From assembly GCA_938041035.1 (NCBI GenBank), contig CALHYX010000035.1, positions 62,001 through 126,000 of the forward strand: a stretch of 64,000 nt of DNA, read 5' to 3'. Under the pieces are notes generated by a model. The model was not told the origin of the DNA. It saw only the letters and a program-made list of their open reading frames with translations, and ran no database searches. The position numbers and the translations under genes were made by a program. The DNA is from an uncultured Acidimicrobiales bacterium (GTDB lineage Bacteria; Actinomycetota; Acidimicrobiia; Acidimicrobiales; SHLQ01). Positions 49,625-58,811 of this stretch are shown here, piece by piece; position 1 is the stretch's first letter; each line of letters begins with the position of its first letter.

Positions 49625-50233
49625 ATGCCCACCACCAGAATCCGACCCACCTTCGACACCGAGACCATCACGGTCGAACCGTGGCTGGACCCCATCGTCG
49701 ATGAACACGGGGTGGATCCCCGATCCTCCTACGTCGAGGACGTCTGGCTGGGGATCCTCGGCCCGAGCACCGTCTGGCTGCTCCGGAAGGTGGCGGCCGG
49801 GCTCGACGCGCAACCGGAGGGCTTTCCGCTCGACCTCGCCGAGACCGCCGCGACGCTCGGACTCGGGGGGCTCGGCCGAAACGGCGCGTTCATGCGCTCG
49901 ATCGGACGAGCCTGCCAGTTCGGCCTCGCCCGGCCGATGGACGGCACCACGCTCGCCGTGCGGCGCCATCTTCCGCCCGCGACCCAGGGTCACCTCCGCC
50001 GCCTGCCCGAGTCCGTGCGGTTGCGTCACGACGAGTGGATGCAGCGGCCCAGCGACGCGGTCGACCCGAAACCGGCGGAGCGAATCGCGTCTGAACTCGT
50101 TCTTGCCGGCCAATCGATGGCCGAGATCGAACGGGTGCTGCGATCGTTGCAATTTCACCCCGCGGTGGCCCATCGAGTCGCTCGCGACGCCGCTCGACCG
50201 GGAGAGCCGAACGACCCAATTCACGACAACTGA
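49625..50233 (+). CDS. hypothetical protein with possible winged-helix core
   Basis: A 202-residue soluble protein. RSSYVEDVWLGILGPSTVWLLRK followed by a helix-loop-helix (DLAETAATLGLGGLGRNGAFMRSIGR) and basic GHLRRLPESVRLRHDEW resemble a conserved actinobacterial hypothetical family with a DNA-binding-like fold; I cannot name a function. ATG 49625 has GGGGAG just upstream; GTG 49571, preceded by AAGGGA, would add 18 residues and is equally possible. It is the only gene here behind a TTGACA promoter. Confidence 0.7.
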   Translation: MPTTRIRPTFDTETITVEPWLDPIVDEHGVDPRSSYVEDVWLGILGPSTVWLLRKVAAGLDAQPEGFPLDLAETAATLGLGGLGRNGAFMRSIGRACQFGLARPMDGTTLAVRRHLPPATQGHLRRLPESVRLRHDEWMQRPSDAVDPKPAERIASELVLAGQSMAEIERVLRSLQFHPAVAHRVARDAARPGEPNDPIHDN

Positions 50234-50383
50234 CTTGGTTTAGCCCCCGAACGGCTGGTACCACTGTGGGTCGGGACACGGGAGAGGCTGTCCTCGAGCG
50301 GCCGGGGAAAGCGGGAGAGGTTGACCCCAGCGGCAACGCAATAGCAATGCACCCAAAGAATCAACCAAGGGACCCAGAAACTC

Positions 50384-51277
50384 ATGACCACTTTCCGACC
50401 CGGTCTATGGCGCCGCATCGCCATCGTCGCTGTCATGGCAATGCTTGGCGGCGTAGCGCTGTCCGGCGCAGCCCCGGCAGCCGAAGGCACCGACGCCGCC
50501 GACTCACTTGCCGTCCACAACGTCGAGCACAACGAACTCGGCCAGGAGATGACCAGTCAGGTCGCTTCCGAGCTGCAGACGACCACCGACGAGATCATCA
50601 TCGGCGACGATCAGCGCTCGGTCGTGTTCCCGTCGACGTTCTTCCCGGCGTCGGCCACGGCCTTCATGACCTTTAGCCAGGGCACCGGTTCGTTCCGCTG
50701 CACCGCCTTCATGGTCGGGGCCAACGTGGCGATGACCGCCGCTCACTGCCTCCACGGTGGTGGCGCCGGCCAGGCGTTCTCGGACAACATCCTGCTCGCT
50801 CCGGGCTGGACCGGCGACTCCGCGCCGTTCGGCGTGTGCGCCGCCACCCAGACCTACGTCCCGACCCAGTGGACGCAGCAGGGCGACAGCCGCTTCGACT
50901 ACGGCATCATCAAGCTGGACTGCACCGCCGGCAACCAGAGCGGCTTCTACAAGCTGTTCCTGGCCCAGAAGGACAACTTCTTGAAGGCCAAGACCAACAT
51001 CATCAACGGTTACCCCGGTGACAAGGTCGACCAGTGGACCTCCACCGACGGCATCCGCAAAGTGACCGCCAACCAGGTCTTCTACCGCAACGACACCCTC
51101 GGCGGCATGAGCGGTGCGCCGCTGTGGCGCTGGAAGAGCTCCAGCTGCCCCTCGTGTGTGCAGGCCATCCACTCCGGCTCGGTCCTCAACGGCCAGGGCG
51201 TTCGGGTGAACGTCGGCGCCCGGGTCACCCCGGTGATGAAGACGCAGCTGAACCTGGTCAAGTCCGGCCAGATCTAA
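50384..51277 (+). CDS. secreted trypsin-like serine protease (S1/V8-like)
   Basis: A 297-residue exported endopeptidase. The signal peptide is about 1-33 (RRIAIVAVMAMLGGVALS to APAAE), followed by a pro-region to about 75. The catalytic triad is H121 in MTAAHCLHGG, D172 in RFDYGIIKLD and S244 in LGGMSGAPLW. Cysteines flank the active site (C106/C122) as in glutamyl endopeptidases. AAGGGA precedes the ATG. A strong terminator follows. It is monocistronic. Confidence 0.92.
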   Translation: MTTFRPGLWRRIAIVAVMAMLGGVALSGAAPAAEGTDAADSLAVHNVEHNELGQEMTSQVASELQTTTDEIIIGDDQRSVVFPSTFFPASATAFMTFSQGTGSFRCTAFMVGANVAMTAAHCLHGGGAGQAFSDNILLAPGWTGDSAPFGVCAATQTYVPTQWTQQGDSRFDYGIIKLDCTAGNQSGFYKLFLAQKDNFLKAKTNIINGYPGDKVDQWTSTDGIRKVTANQVFYRNDTLGGMSGAPLWRWKSSSCPSCVQAIHSGSVLNGQGVRVNVGARVTPVMKTQLNLVKSGQI

Positions 51278-51328
51278 ACCGCTGATGCATCGGTAGCGCT
51301 CTCGGGCGGTGCCGAGCAGCAGAACTAT

Positions 51329-51366
51329 CCGGGCCATCGGATCGCCAGTGCGATCCGATGGCCCGG
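51329..51366 (+). terminator. 16-bp perfect hairpin terminator
   Basis: CCGGGCCATCGGATCG, loop CCAGTG and its exact complement, followed by AGTCGTTTTGTCGTCGTTTTG. It lies 51 bp after the protease stop and 30 bp before the convergent pepA stop, so it may serve both. Confidence 0.8.
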
Positions 51367-51396
51367 AGTCGTTTTGTCGTCGTTTTGTCCGGGAAA

Positions 51397-52839
51397 CTAC
51401 GGGGTGAAGTTCTCGGCCAGCTCGACGAGCAGGCGGACGCCGAATCCGCTGCCCCCCTTGGGCACCTCGCCGACGACCGCATCGCCAAACGCCGGGCCGG
51501 CGATGTCGAGATGGGCCCACCGGAGCCCCTCGCCGACGAACTCGCGAAGGAACAGCCCCGCGGTGAGCGCACCGGCGTGGGGGCCACCGATGTTCTTGAG
51601 ATCGGCCACGTTCGAGTCGAGCATCTTGCGGTAGTCGTCGGGCAGGGGCAGGGGCCAGACCCGTTCACCCGCGTTATCCGCCGCCGATCGCACCTGGGCA
51701 ATCCAGTCGTCGTCGTTGCCCATGAGGCCCGCCATGCGAGGCCCGAGCGCCACCATGCAGGCGCCGGTGAGGGTGGCGAGATCGACGATTGCATCGGGTT
51801 CGGTCTCCGATGCCAGCGACAACGCGTCGGCGAGCACCAACCGGCCTTCGGCGTCGGTGTTGAGCACCTCCACCGTCTTGCCGTTGCGGATGGTCAACAC
51901 GTCGCCTGGTCGGGTCGCGTCGCCGCCCAACATGTTGTCGGTGAGCGGGGTGTAGGCCACGACCCGGGCGGCCGGCTTCACCGCCGCGATCGCCTGCATG
52001 GCCCCGAGGACCGCGGCGGCACCACCCATGTCACATTTCATGGTCATCATGCCGGTGCCGGTCTTGATGGACAGGCCGCCGGCATCGAAGGTGATGCCCT
52101 TGCCGACGAGGGCGAGCGTTCCCCGGGCCTTGGCTTCGGGTTCGTAGGTGAGCTTGACGAGCCGGGGCGGCAGCGTCGACCCGCGGTTCACGCCGAGGAT
52201 GCCCCCGAGGCCCGCTTTGGCGATGGCCTTTTCATCCATGATCGAGACCTTGAGCCCCGCCTTGCGGCCCATGCGCCCGGCCACCTGGGCCAGCTTGGGT
52301 GCGGTGAGCGAACCGCCAGGTTCGTTTACCAGGTCGCGGGCGAAGCACACGGCGTCAGCGATCGCCTTCGCCCGTTCGAGTGCCCGGGTGATCGTCTTGC
52401 CCCCGCCGCCCAGGTGGGTGACCTTGATCAACTCCGCCTTCGTCGGGTCGCTCTTGAGCTCGGTGTATTCGTAGGCGCCCAGAATGAGGCCCTCGCCGAA
52501 GGCCTGGGCGGCCGCCGCCGCATCGTGGCCTTCCGGCAGACCATCGAGCACCATCGACGCCAGGTGGGGGGTGCGCCGGGCGGCGCGGGCCAACGCCGCC
52601 CCGATCCGGCGGAGCGAGTCCACCTCGAACTCGTCGGTCGCACCGAGGCCGACGAGGGCGACCGGAGTCCCGGAGGCCCCGGCGACGATCTGCACCTGGC
52701 CGGTCGTGCCCTCGAATCCGCGGGCGGTGAGCTCAGCCTCGTCGACTCCGTCGGGGCGATCCCCGTCGCTGAAGACGGCGACGGCGACCAGGCCGGTGCT
52801 GGCGGGAACGGATCGGGATGTGGCAAAGCGCAAAGACAT
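51397..52839 (-). CDS. pepA: leucyl aminopeptidase (M17)
   Basis: A 480-residue dizinc aminopeptidase. The catalytic half carries VGKGITFDAGGLSIKT, MKCDMGGAAAV, NTDAEGRLVLADAL and DLATLTGACMVALG, holding the metal ligands and the active lysine and arginine. The start is ATG 52837-52839 (MSLRFATSR); the frame continues upstream over the divergent RNase gene but is not credible. TACTGT lies 6 nt before the ATG. Confidence 0.93.
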   Translation of the reverse strand: MSLRFATSRSVPASTGLVAVAVFSDGDRPDGVDEAELTARGFEGTTGQVQIVAGASGTPVALVGLGATDEFEVDSLRRIGAALARAARRTPHLASMVLDGLPEGHDAAAAAQAFGEGLILGAYEYTELKSDPTKAELIKVTHLGGGGKTITRALERAKAIADAVCFARDLVNEPGGSLTAPKLAQVAGRMGRKAGLKVSIMDEKAIAKAGLGGILGVNRGSTLPPRLVKLTYEPEAKARGTLALVGKGITFDAGGLSIKTGTGMMTMKCDMGGAAAVLGAMQAIAAVKPAARVVAYTPLTDNMLGGDATRPGDVLTIRNGKTVEVLNTDAEGRLVLADALSLASETEPDAIVDLATLTGACMVALGPRMAGLMGNDDDWIAQVRSAADNAGERVWPLPLPDDYRKMLDSNVADLKNIGGPHAGALTAGLFLREFVGEGLRWAHLDIAGPAFGDAVVGEVPKGGSGFGVRLLVELAENFTP

Positions 52840-52845
52840 GCGACC

Positions 52846-52851
52846 ACAGTA
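52846..52851 (-). promoter_or_regulatory. -10 box (TACTGT) for pepA
   Basis: TACTGT on the minus strand lies 6 nt before the pepA ATG. Confidence 0.45.
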
Positions 52852-52908
52852 GTGATCGGCGAAGCCCGCGGCGGTCGACCCTGACGCTGGCGAGCCGATC
52901 GTGCCCGA

Positions 52909-52914
52909 TAGCCT
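52909..52914 (+). promoter_or_regulatory. -10 box (TAGCCT) for the RNase gene
   Basis: TAGCCT lies 7 nt before the ATG at 52922, supporting that start over GTG 52901. Confidence 0.45.
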
Positions 52915-52921
52915 GACGGCG

Positions 52922-53389
52922 ATGTCGCTGCACCGCCGCCTTCTCGCCGTCCTGGTCGCGCTCGGGGTCCTGGCCGCCGGCTGCGGATCCACCCTGGTCG
53001 CCGATGATCGAATCGTCGATGGCGATCGCTCGGCGACACCGGTGGCGACCGAGCCCGGCGAAGCCCCCGATCCCGATACTCCCACCGCCACCAGCGCGCC
53101 ACGCTTCAGCGATCTGCCCACCGTCGGCCTCGGCGAACTCCCCATCGAGGCGCTCGAGACCCTCGACCTGATCGCGGTCGACGGCCCCTACCCGTACCGC
53201 AAGGACGGCTCGACGTTTCAGAACCGCGAGGGCATCTTGCCCGACCGCGACCTGGGGCACTACCGCGAATTCACCGTCGACACACCGGGCTCGAGCGATC
53301 GGGGAGCCCGCCGCATCGTGGCCGGCGACGACGGCGAGCGGTACTACACCGATGACCACTACGCGTCGTTTCGCGAGATTCTCCAATGA
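52922..53389 (+). CDS. secreted/lipoprotein guanyl-specific ribonuclease (RNase Sa/barnase-like)
   Basis: A 155-residue RNase. The lipobox VLAAGC puts a lipidated cysteine at C21; a Pro/Thr linker follows. The catalytic domain (about 85-155) reads YPYRKDGSTFQNREGILP, HYREFTVDTPG with general base E116, RGARRI (R127/R130) and DDHYASF with H146. These match E54, R65/R69 and H85 of RNase Sa. It cleaves RNA after G. The next gene encodes its barstar-type inhibitor 28 bp downstream. It may act outside the cell or as a toxin. Confidence 0.9.
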   Translation: MSLHRRLLAVLVALGVLAAGCGSTLVADDRIVDGDRSATPVATEPGEAPDPDTPTATSAPRFSDLPTVGLGELPIEALETLDLIAVDGPYPYRKDGSTFQNREGILPDRDLGHYREFTVDTPGSSDRGARRIVAGDDGERYYTDDHYASFREILQ

Positions 53390-53417
53390 CCGCCACTCCC
53401 CCTGAGAGCGTGACCCG

Positions 53418-53840
53418 ATGACCTGGACCCAACGGCTTCTCAACGACGTCGGACCCGGTATCTACGTGGCCCCCGGCACCGACGCCGACCTCACCGAGGT
53501 CGCCGCCCGGGGGTGGCAGTTGTTGCGCGCCGATCTGAGCGCGGTCACCGACAAGGCCGGCCTGCTCACCGCTCTCGCCGCCGCGATCGAGGCTCCGGAG
53601 CACTTTGGCCACAACTGGGATGCGCTCGTCGATGTATGGACCGACCTCGCGTGGCTCGAGGACCGCAACCGCGTCGTCGTGCTCGATGGCTGCGGCGGTC
53701 CGGCGCGCGCCTGCCCCGCCGACTGGGCCGTCGCCCTCGACATCGTCCGCGGCGCCGTCGCCGAACATCAGGCCTCCTCGACCACCCTCCGCGTCGTCCT
53801 TCGCGATACGGATCCCCTGTCCGGATTGGCGGCGCTGTGA
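53418..53840 (+). CDS. barstar-family ribonuclease inhibitor
   Basis: A 140-residue cytoplasmic protein without a signal. The central helix HFGHNWDALVDVWTDLAWL carries D68 and D72, corresponding to D35 and D39 of barstar that plug the barnase active site; the surrounding beta-alpha pattern fits. It is adjacent to a secreted RNase with all catalytic residues intact, so it protects the producer from that enzyme. Its stop overlaps the GTG of the M16 peptidase gene. Confidence 0.9.
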   Translation: MTWTQRLLNDVGPGIYVAPGTDADLTEVAARGWQLLRADLSAVTDKAGLLTALAAAIEAPEHFGHNWDALVDVWTDLAWLEDRNRVVVLDGCGGPARACPADWAVALDIVRGAVAEHQASSTTLRVVLRDTDPLSGLAAL

Positions 53841-56818
53841 AGCAGTCGATGAACCCGACCACCCTCGTGGCCCGCTGGGCCACGGTCATCATCGTCGTGG
53901 GACTCCTGGCGACGGCGTGCGCCACGACCCCGCTCGAATTGCCGGCCGACACCACCGCGCCGACCGCGCCGCCGGCGACCGAGGCGCCCACGGTCACGAC
54001 CACCGACCCGCCGCCGGACTCTGAGCCGCCGCCGACCACCACCGAGGAACCCCCACCGGAGGTTCCCGACATGCCGACCTTCGACGATGATGACGACGAC
54101 CTGCCCATCGACGACGACGTTCGCATCGGCACGCTCGACAACGGCCTCTCCTACTACATCCGGTCGAACCAACGTCCGGGCGGGCGGGCGCAGGTCCACC
54201 TCGCGGTCAACGCGGGATCCGCGCTCGAGGACGATGACCAGCGCGGCGGCGCCCACTTTCTCGAACACATGATGTTCAACGGCACCGAGAACTTTCCGGC
54301 GAACGAACTGATCCGGGTGCTCGAACGTTTCGGCGCCGAGTTCGGCCCCGATGTGAACGCCTACACCTCCTACGACGAGACCGTGTACCAGTTGGCGATT
54401 CCCACCGACGACGACGAGATCGTGACCACCGCGTTCGACGTGCTCCTCGAATGGGCTTCGCGCGCCACCATCGACCCCGACGAGGTCGAGGCCGAACGCG
54501 GGGTCGTCATCGAGGAGTGGCGCCTGCGCGATCAGGGGTTCTGGAGCCGGTATTTCGATGAGGTCACCGATCGCCTGTTGAGCGACACGCCGTACGACGA
54601 TCGCTCCCCCATCGGCGGGCTCGAACCGGTGACCGACATGACCCCGGAGGCGCTGCGCCGCTACTACGAAGACTGGTACCGGCCCGATCTCATGGCCGTC
54701 GTCGTCGTCGGCGACATCGACGTCGACGAAACCGAAGCCGAGATCATCGAGCGGTTCGCGCCCTTGACCAACCCCGAGGAAGCGCCCGAGCGGCCGGAGA
54801 TCACGACGACCGCGGCCACCGAACCGACCTTCATTCGCCTCGCCGACCCCGAGTACCCGAGTTCGTTTGCCGAACTGAACTACCCGCTGCCCGTCACCCC
54901 CACCGACACCGTCGGCGCGCTCCGCCGGGAGTTGGCGCTCCAGGTGGGCTTCGACATCGTGGCCACCCGGCTGAGCGACGACGCTCGACGCGGCGGCACC
55001 CCGTTCTTCAGCGCGTCGGCGGCGAGCAACCCGCTGGTCCGTTCGCAGCAGAGCCCCGGGGTGGCCACCGAAAACGACCCCGCCGACCTCGCCGCCGCGA
55101 CGCGGGCCGCGCTCGAGGAGGTCGAGCGGGCCCGGCGCTACGGCTTCACCGAGGAAGAGCTCGAGCGATCGCTCGCCGCCCTTCGCAGCTCGGTCGAGCA
55201 GGAGTTCGACCGCCGCTCCACCCGTCAGGACCGCCAGCTCGCCGATGAGTACGTAGCGAACTTCTTGTCCGGCGACCCCATTCCAAGCGCCCGGGACCGC
55301 TTCGACCTGCTCACCCAACTCCTCGACGACATGACCGTCGACCAGGTGTGGGGAACCTTCGCCGCAATCCTCGACACCACCGAACCGTTGGTGATCGTGG
55401 CCGGTCCCGAAGCCGACGACGATGACATTCCGACCATCGACGAACTCGAAGCGCTTCTCGACGACGTCGTGAACGGCGAGGTCGACCGCCGGGAATCCGA
55501 CGCCGAGGCCGTCGACGCGATCATGGGTCGACCCGACCCCGCCGCGATCGATGAAACGTCGTCGATCGACGATCTCGACGCCACGGTGATCGAGCTGGCC
55601 AACGGTGCGACGGTGGTCATGAAAGAGACCACGATCGCCGCCGACACCGTCGTGTTCAGCGCGACCAGTCCGGGCGGGTGGTCGGTGGTCGATGACGAAG
55701 ACATCATCGAGGCTCAGCTGGCCCCGGCCATGGTGGCCAACAGCGGCGTCGGTGACCTCGACGCGGTGCAACTCGAACGGCTGCTTTCGGGCGCAAACGT
55801 GCAGGTGAGCCCGGTCATCGACCAAACGTTTGAAGGCTTTGACGGGGAAGCGGCCACCGGCGACCTCGAGGAGCTGTTCCAGCTGGTCAACCGGTTCATG
55901 ACCGCGCCCCGGCTCGACCCGTCCGCCGTCGATGCGACCATCGGCCAGATCCTCCCCCTCGCCGAGGACCCGACCCAGGTGCCGGATCTCGCCCAGACCA
56001 TTGCGTTGATCCGGGCCCGCTACGGCGACGGCTCCTACCTCGAGCCCATCCCGGACGTCGCCGGAATCGAATCCTTCGATCCGGATCGGGCGCTGGAAGT
56101 GTTCGCCGACCGATTCGCCGACGCCAGCGACTTCATCTTCGTCTTCTCCGGCGATTTCGACACCGACGACGTCACCGATCTGGCCCAGCGGTACCTCGGC
56201 ACGTTGGCATCGACGGATTCGTTCGAGGCCTACGTCGACCGCACCGCTGACGAACCGGAGGGGATCGTCGAGGAGACCGTCGAAGCGGGCCAGGACGACC
56301 AGGGCAACGTCGCCATGTTGTTCTCCGTCGAGCGCGAGATCGATCTGCGCACCGAGATCATCACCGAACTCACCGGGGCGATCGTCACCCAACGCCTCAC
56401 CGACCGGATTCGGGAGGAACTGGCCGCCACCTACTCCCCCGTCGCCATTCTCCAGCCCTCGATCGAGCCCGACGAGGAGTTGATCGCGTTCCTGCAGATC
56501 AGCGGCGATCCCGAGCGCCTCGACGAGATCATCGATGCCGTCATCGCCGACGTTGGCGACTTGGGCACCGAGGGCCCGACGGCCGACCAGTTGGCCATCG
56601 TGAAAGAGCAGCTCCGACGCGAGTACGAGCTGTTCTCGAACGAGTTCTGGGTGAGCACCCTCGCGTTCTATGCGGCCAACCCGGAAGAGGACCCGGGCGC
56701 GGTGTGGGACCGCCCCGACATCGTCGATGGGGTCACCGCCGCCGACATCCAGGCGCTGGCCGCCGAGTTGTTGACGGTCGACAACTACATCGTGGTGAAG
56801 CGCATCCCGGTGAGCTGA
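53837..56818 (+). CDS. M16 zinc peptidase lipoprotein
   Basis: A 993-residue exported metallopeptidase with two M16 halves. Signal and lipobox LLATAC place C28 as the lipid anchor, followed by a Pro/Thr-rich and Asp-rich linker. The first half holds the inverted zinc motif HFLEH (H140, E143, H144) and the distal ligand near E220 (EVEAERGVVIEEW). The second half lacks a zinc motif, as usual for the non-catalytic half. GTG 53837 overlaps the barstar stop; ATG 53849 is an alternative start. Its substrates are unknown. Confidence 0.9.
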   Translation: MKQSMNPTTLVARWATVIIVVGLLATACATTPLELPADTTAPTAPPATEAPTVTTTDPPPDSEPPPTTTEEPPPEVPDMPTFDDDDDDLPIDDDVRIGTLDNGLSYYIRSNQRPGGRAQVHLAVNAGSALEDDDQRGGAHFLEHMMFNGTENFPANELIRVLERFGAEFGPDVNAYTSYDETVYQLAIPTDDDEIVTTAFDVLLEWASRATIDPDEVEAERGVVIEEWRLRDQGFWSRYFDEVTDRLLSDTPYDDRSPIGGLEPVTDMTPEALRRYYEDWYRPDLMAVVVVGDIDVDETEAEIIERFAPLTNPEEAPERPEITTTAATEPTFIRLADPEYPSSFAELNYPLPVTPTDTVGALRRELALQVGFDIVATRLSDDARRGGTPFFSASAASNPLVRSQQSPGVATENDPADLAAATRAALEEVERARRYGFTEEELERSLAALRSSVEQEFDRRSTRQDRQLADEYVANFLSGDPIPSARDRFDLLTQLLDDMTVDQVWGTFAAILDTTEPLVIVAGPEADDDDIPTIDELEALLDDVVNGEVDRRESDAEAVDAIMGRPDPAAIDETSSIDDLDATVIELANGATVVMKETTIAADTVVFSATSPGGWSVVDDEDIIEAQLAPAMVANSGVGDLDAVQLERLLSGANVQVSPVIDQTFEGFDGEAATGDLEELFQLVNRFMTAPRLDPSAVDATIGQILPLAEDPTQVPDLAQTIALIRARYGDGSYLEPIPDVAGIESFDPDRALEVFADRFADASDFIFVFSGDFDTDDVTDLAQRYLGTLASTDSFEAYVDRTADEPEGIVEETVEAGQDDQGNVAMLFSVEREIDLRTEIITELTGAIVTQRLTDRIREELAATYSPVAILQPSIEPDEELIAFLQISGDPERLDEIIDAVIADVGDLGTEGPTADQLAIVKEQLRREYELFSNEFWVSTLAFYAANPEEDPGAVWDRPDIVDGVTAADIQALAAELLTVDNYIVVKRIPVS

Positions 56819-56824
56819 CCCGGA

Positions 56825-57724
56825 TCAGCCGTCCGGGAGTTCCTGCTCGAGCGTCTGGGTCGGCGCGAACAGATCGCCGAACTCCTCCACCCGTTCCAGC
56901 ACTTCGTCGGCCTCAAAGCCCAGCGGTTCGCCGTCGGCCCCGTCGGCGACCTCATCCCAGGAGATCGGGGTCGACACCGTCGGCCGATCGCGCCCCCGCA
57001 ACGAGTACGGGGCGATCGTGGTTTTGAACGCGGCGTTCTGCGACCAGTCGATGAACACCTTTCCGGTGCGCTTCTTCTTGGTCATCACGCTCAGCACCCG
57101 AGTGGGGTGCTGGCGTTCCAGCACCTGGGCAACCGCACGGGCGAACGACGACGTGTGTTCGGCGGTGTGCTCGCCGTTGAGCGGGACGTACACCTGAAGG
57201 CCCTTGGATCCCGATGTCTTGGCAAACCCCTCGAGGTCGATGGTGGCCAGCAGCGCCTGCACGTCGAGGGCAACTTGACAGCACTCGATGATGGAGGCCG
57301 GCTCGCCCGGGTCGAGGTCGAACACCACCTGGGTGGGGTTGCCGACGGCGTCGGCCCGGGCCATCGGGGCATGAATTTCGAGCGCGGCCAGGTTCGCCGT
57401 CCACGCCAACGCGGCGATCTCGGAGAGGTTGCAGTAGGCGATGGCCTTCTTCTCGTGGCCCGGGCCGGCGCACGTGTCCAACCAGTCGGGCCGGTGGCTC
57501 GGACATCGCTTCTCGAAGAACGCCGCCTCGGTCACCCCGTTGGGCCACCGGCGCAGCGTCACGCCCCGCCGGTCGATGTGGGGCAACATCGTCGGAGCGA
57601 TGCGCACGTAGTACTCGATGACCTGCGCCTTGGTGAACCCCACCAGGGGGTACAGCACCTTGTCGAGGTTCGACAGCGACAAGGTGCGACCCGCCACCTC
57701 GACGGCGACGCGTTCAGGAGCCAT
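56825..57724 (-). CDS. LigD-type DNA polymerase/primase domain protein
   Basis: A 299-residue stand-alone polymerase domain of bacterial non-homologous end joining. SNLDKVLYPLVGFTKAQVI, EKRCPSHRPDW, the metal motif FDLDPGE (D136, D138), SGSKGLQVYVPL and KVFIDWSQN with RGRDRPTVSTPISWDEV are classic. It fills gaps at broken ends with NTPs, in complex with Ku. Neither ligase nor nuclease domain is present and no ligD ligase adjoins. It starts 16 bp after the ku gene. Confidence 0.92.
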   Translation of the reverse strand: MAPERVAVEVAGRTLSLSNLDKVLYPLVGFTKAQVIEYYVRIAPTMLPHIDRRGVTLRRWPNGVTEAAFFEKRCPSHRPDWLDTCAGPGHEKKAIAYCNLSEIAALAWTANLAALEIHAPMARADAVGNPTQVVFDLDPGEPASIIECCQVALDVQALLATIDLEGFAKTSGSKGLQVYVPLNGEHTAEHTSSFARAVAQVLERQHPTRVLSVMTKKKRTGKVFIDWSQNAAFKTTIAPYSLRGRDRPTVSTPISWDEVADGADGEPLGFEADEVLERVEEFGDLFAPTQTLEQELPDG

Positions 57725-57740
57725 GCCCAGGCGGCCGGTG

Positions 57741-58718
57741 CTAGGCCGACTTGCGCGCCGGAGCGGCCGTCTTCTTCGCCGCCTTCTTCGCTGCGGCCGA
57801 CTTCTTGCTCGACTTCCTCGTCGCCTTTTTGGCCGACTTCGCCGTGCTCTTCTTGGCCGCCTTCTTGGCCGTCTTGCGACCCGTCTTCTTCGCGGGCTTC
57901 TTGGCCCCCTTGGCAGCCGGGTGACGCCCCTTGGCCTTCTTGGCCTCGGCCACGCTGGCTTCGAGGGCAGCCATCAGGTCGATGACCTTGTCGTCGTGGG
58001 ATTCGACCGGCTTCACCACGAATTCGGTCTCGCCGTCGGCCTTGGCTTCGATCAACTCGATGACCGACTCGCGGTAGGTGTCGGTGTGCTGTTCGGGGGC
58101 GAACGGCTCGCTCAGCGACTCGATGAGCTGCACGGCCATCTGAAGTTCCTTGTCGGGCACCTCGACGTCTTCGATGCCGTCGAATCCCTCGATGTCGTTC
58201 TGGGCCACGAGTTCGTCGGCGTAGACCATGGTGGACAACAACAGCTTGCCGTCCTTGGGTCGCACCGCCGCGAGGTACTGCTTGGTGCGCATCACGAAGC
58301 GGGCGATGCCGACCTTGTTCGACTGCTCCATCGCTTCGGCGAGCAGGCGATACGGCTTGGCCGTCGTCGGGTCGGGCGCCAGGTAGTAGGCATTGTCGTA
58401 GAAGAGCGGATCGATCTCGCTCAGCTCGACGAATTCGGAGATGTCGATGGTGCGCACCGCTTCGGGGTCGAGCGAGGCGAGCTCTTCCTCGGTGACGATG
58501 ACGTATTCGCCGGAGGGGAGTTCGTAGCCCTTGACGATTTCCTCGTACGGCACCTCGCGACCGTCGTCGGCCGACACCCGCTTCTGCTTGATGCGCGAGC
58601 CGGTGACCGAGTCGATCTGATTGAACCGCACGTTCTTGCGGCGAACGGCGCTGTGGAGCTTCACGGGAATGTTGACCAGCCCAAAGCTGATCGATCCGCT
58701 CCAAATTGCACGGGCCAT
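57741..58718 (-). CDS. ku: Ku DNA end-binding protein
   Basis: A 325-residue homodimeric Ku that loads onto double-strand break ends and recruits the LigD polymerase and ligase. The core starts ARAIWSGSISFGLVNIPVKL and contains GREVPYEEIVKGYE, EQSNKVGIARFVMR and the bridging region. A C-terminal tail (about 260-325) is a dense Lys/Ala-rich repeat (KKAAKK-type), which in other Ku proteins aids DNA binding. ATG 58716-58718 is the start, with AGAGGAAA upstream. Confidence 0.95.
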   Translation of the reverse strand: MARAIWSGSISFGLVNIPVKLHSAVRRKNVRFNQIDSVTGSRIKQKRVSADDGREVPYEEIVKGYELPSGEYVIVTEEELASLDPEAVRTIDISEFVELSEIDPLFYDNAYYLAPDPTTAKPYRLLAEAMEQSNKVGIARFVMRTKQYLAAVRPKDGKLLLSTMVYADELVAQNDIEGFDGIEDVEVPDKELQMAVQLIESLSEPFAPEQHTDTYRESVIELIEAKADGETEFVVKPVESHDDKVIDLMAALEASVAEAKKAKGRHPAAKGAKKPAKKTGRKTAKKAAKKSTAKSAKKATRKSSKKSAAAKKAAKKTAAPARKSA

Positions 58719-58811
58719 GGTGGTTTCCTCTCCCTCATGAGGTCGAACCAGTATGGACGCGAGCTTGCGCAGATTCCACAGGAGCCCCACCAGCCACGGT
58801 GGCTCAGCGGC

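Noticed and set aside
53768..56392. 874-residue minus-strand open frame opposite the M16 peptidase
   Set aside because: Antisense shadow of a gene with an intact HFLEH motif; no recognisable domain and biased composition.
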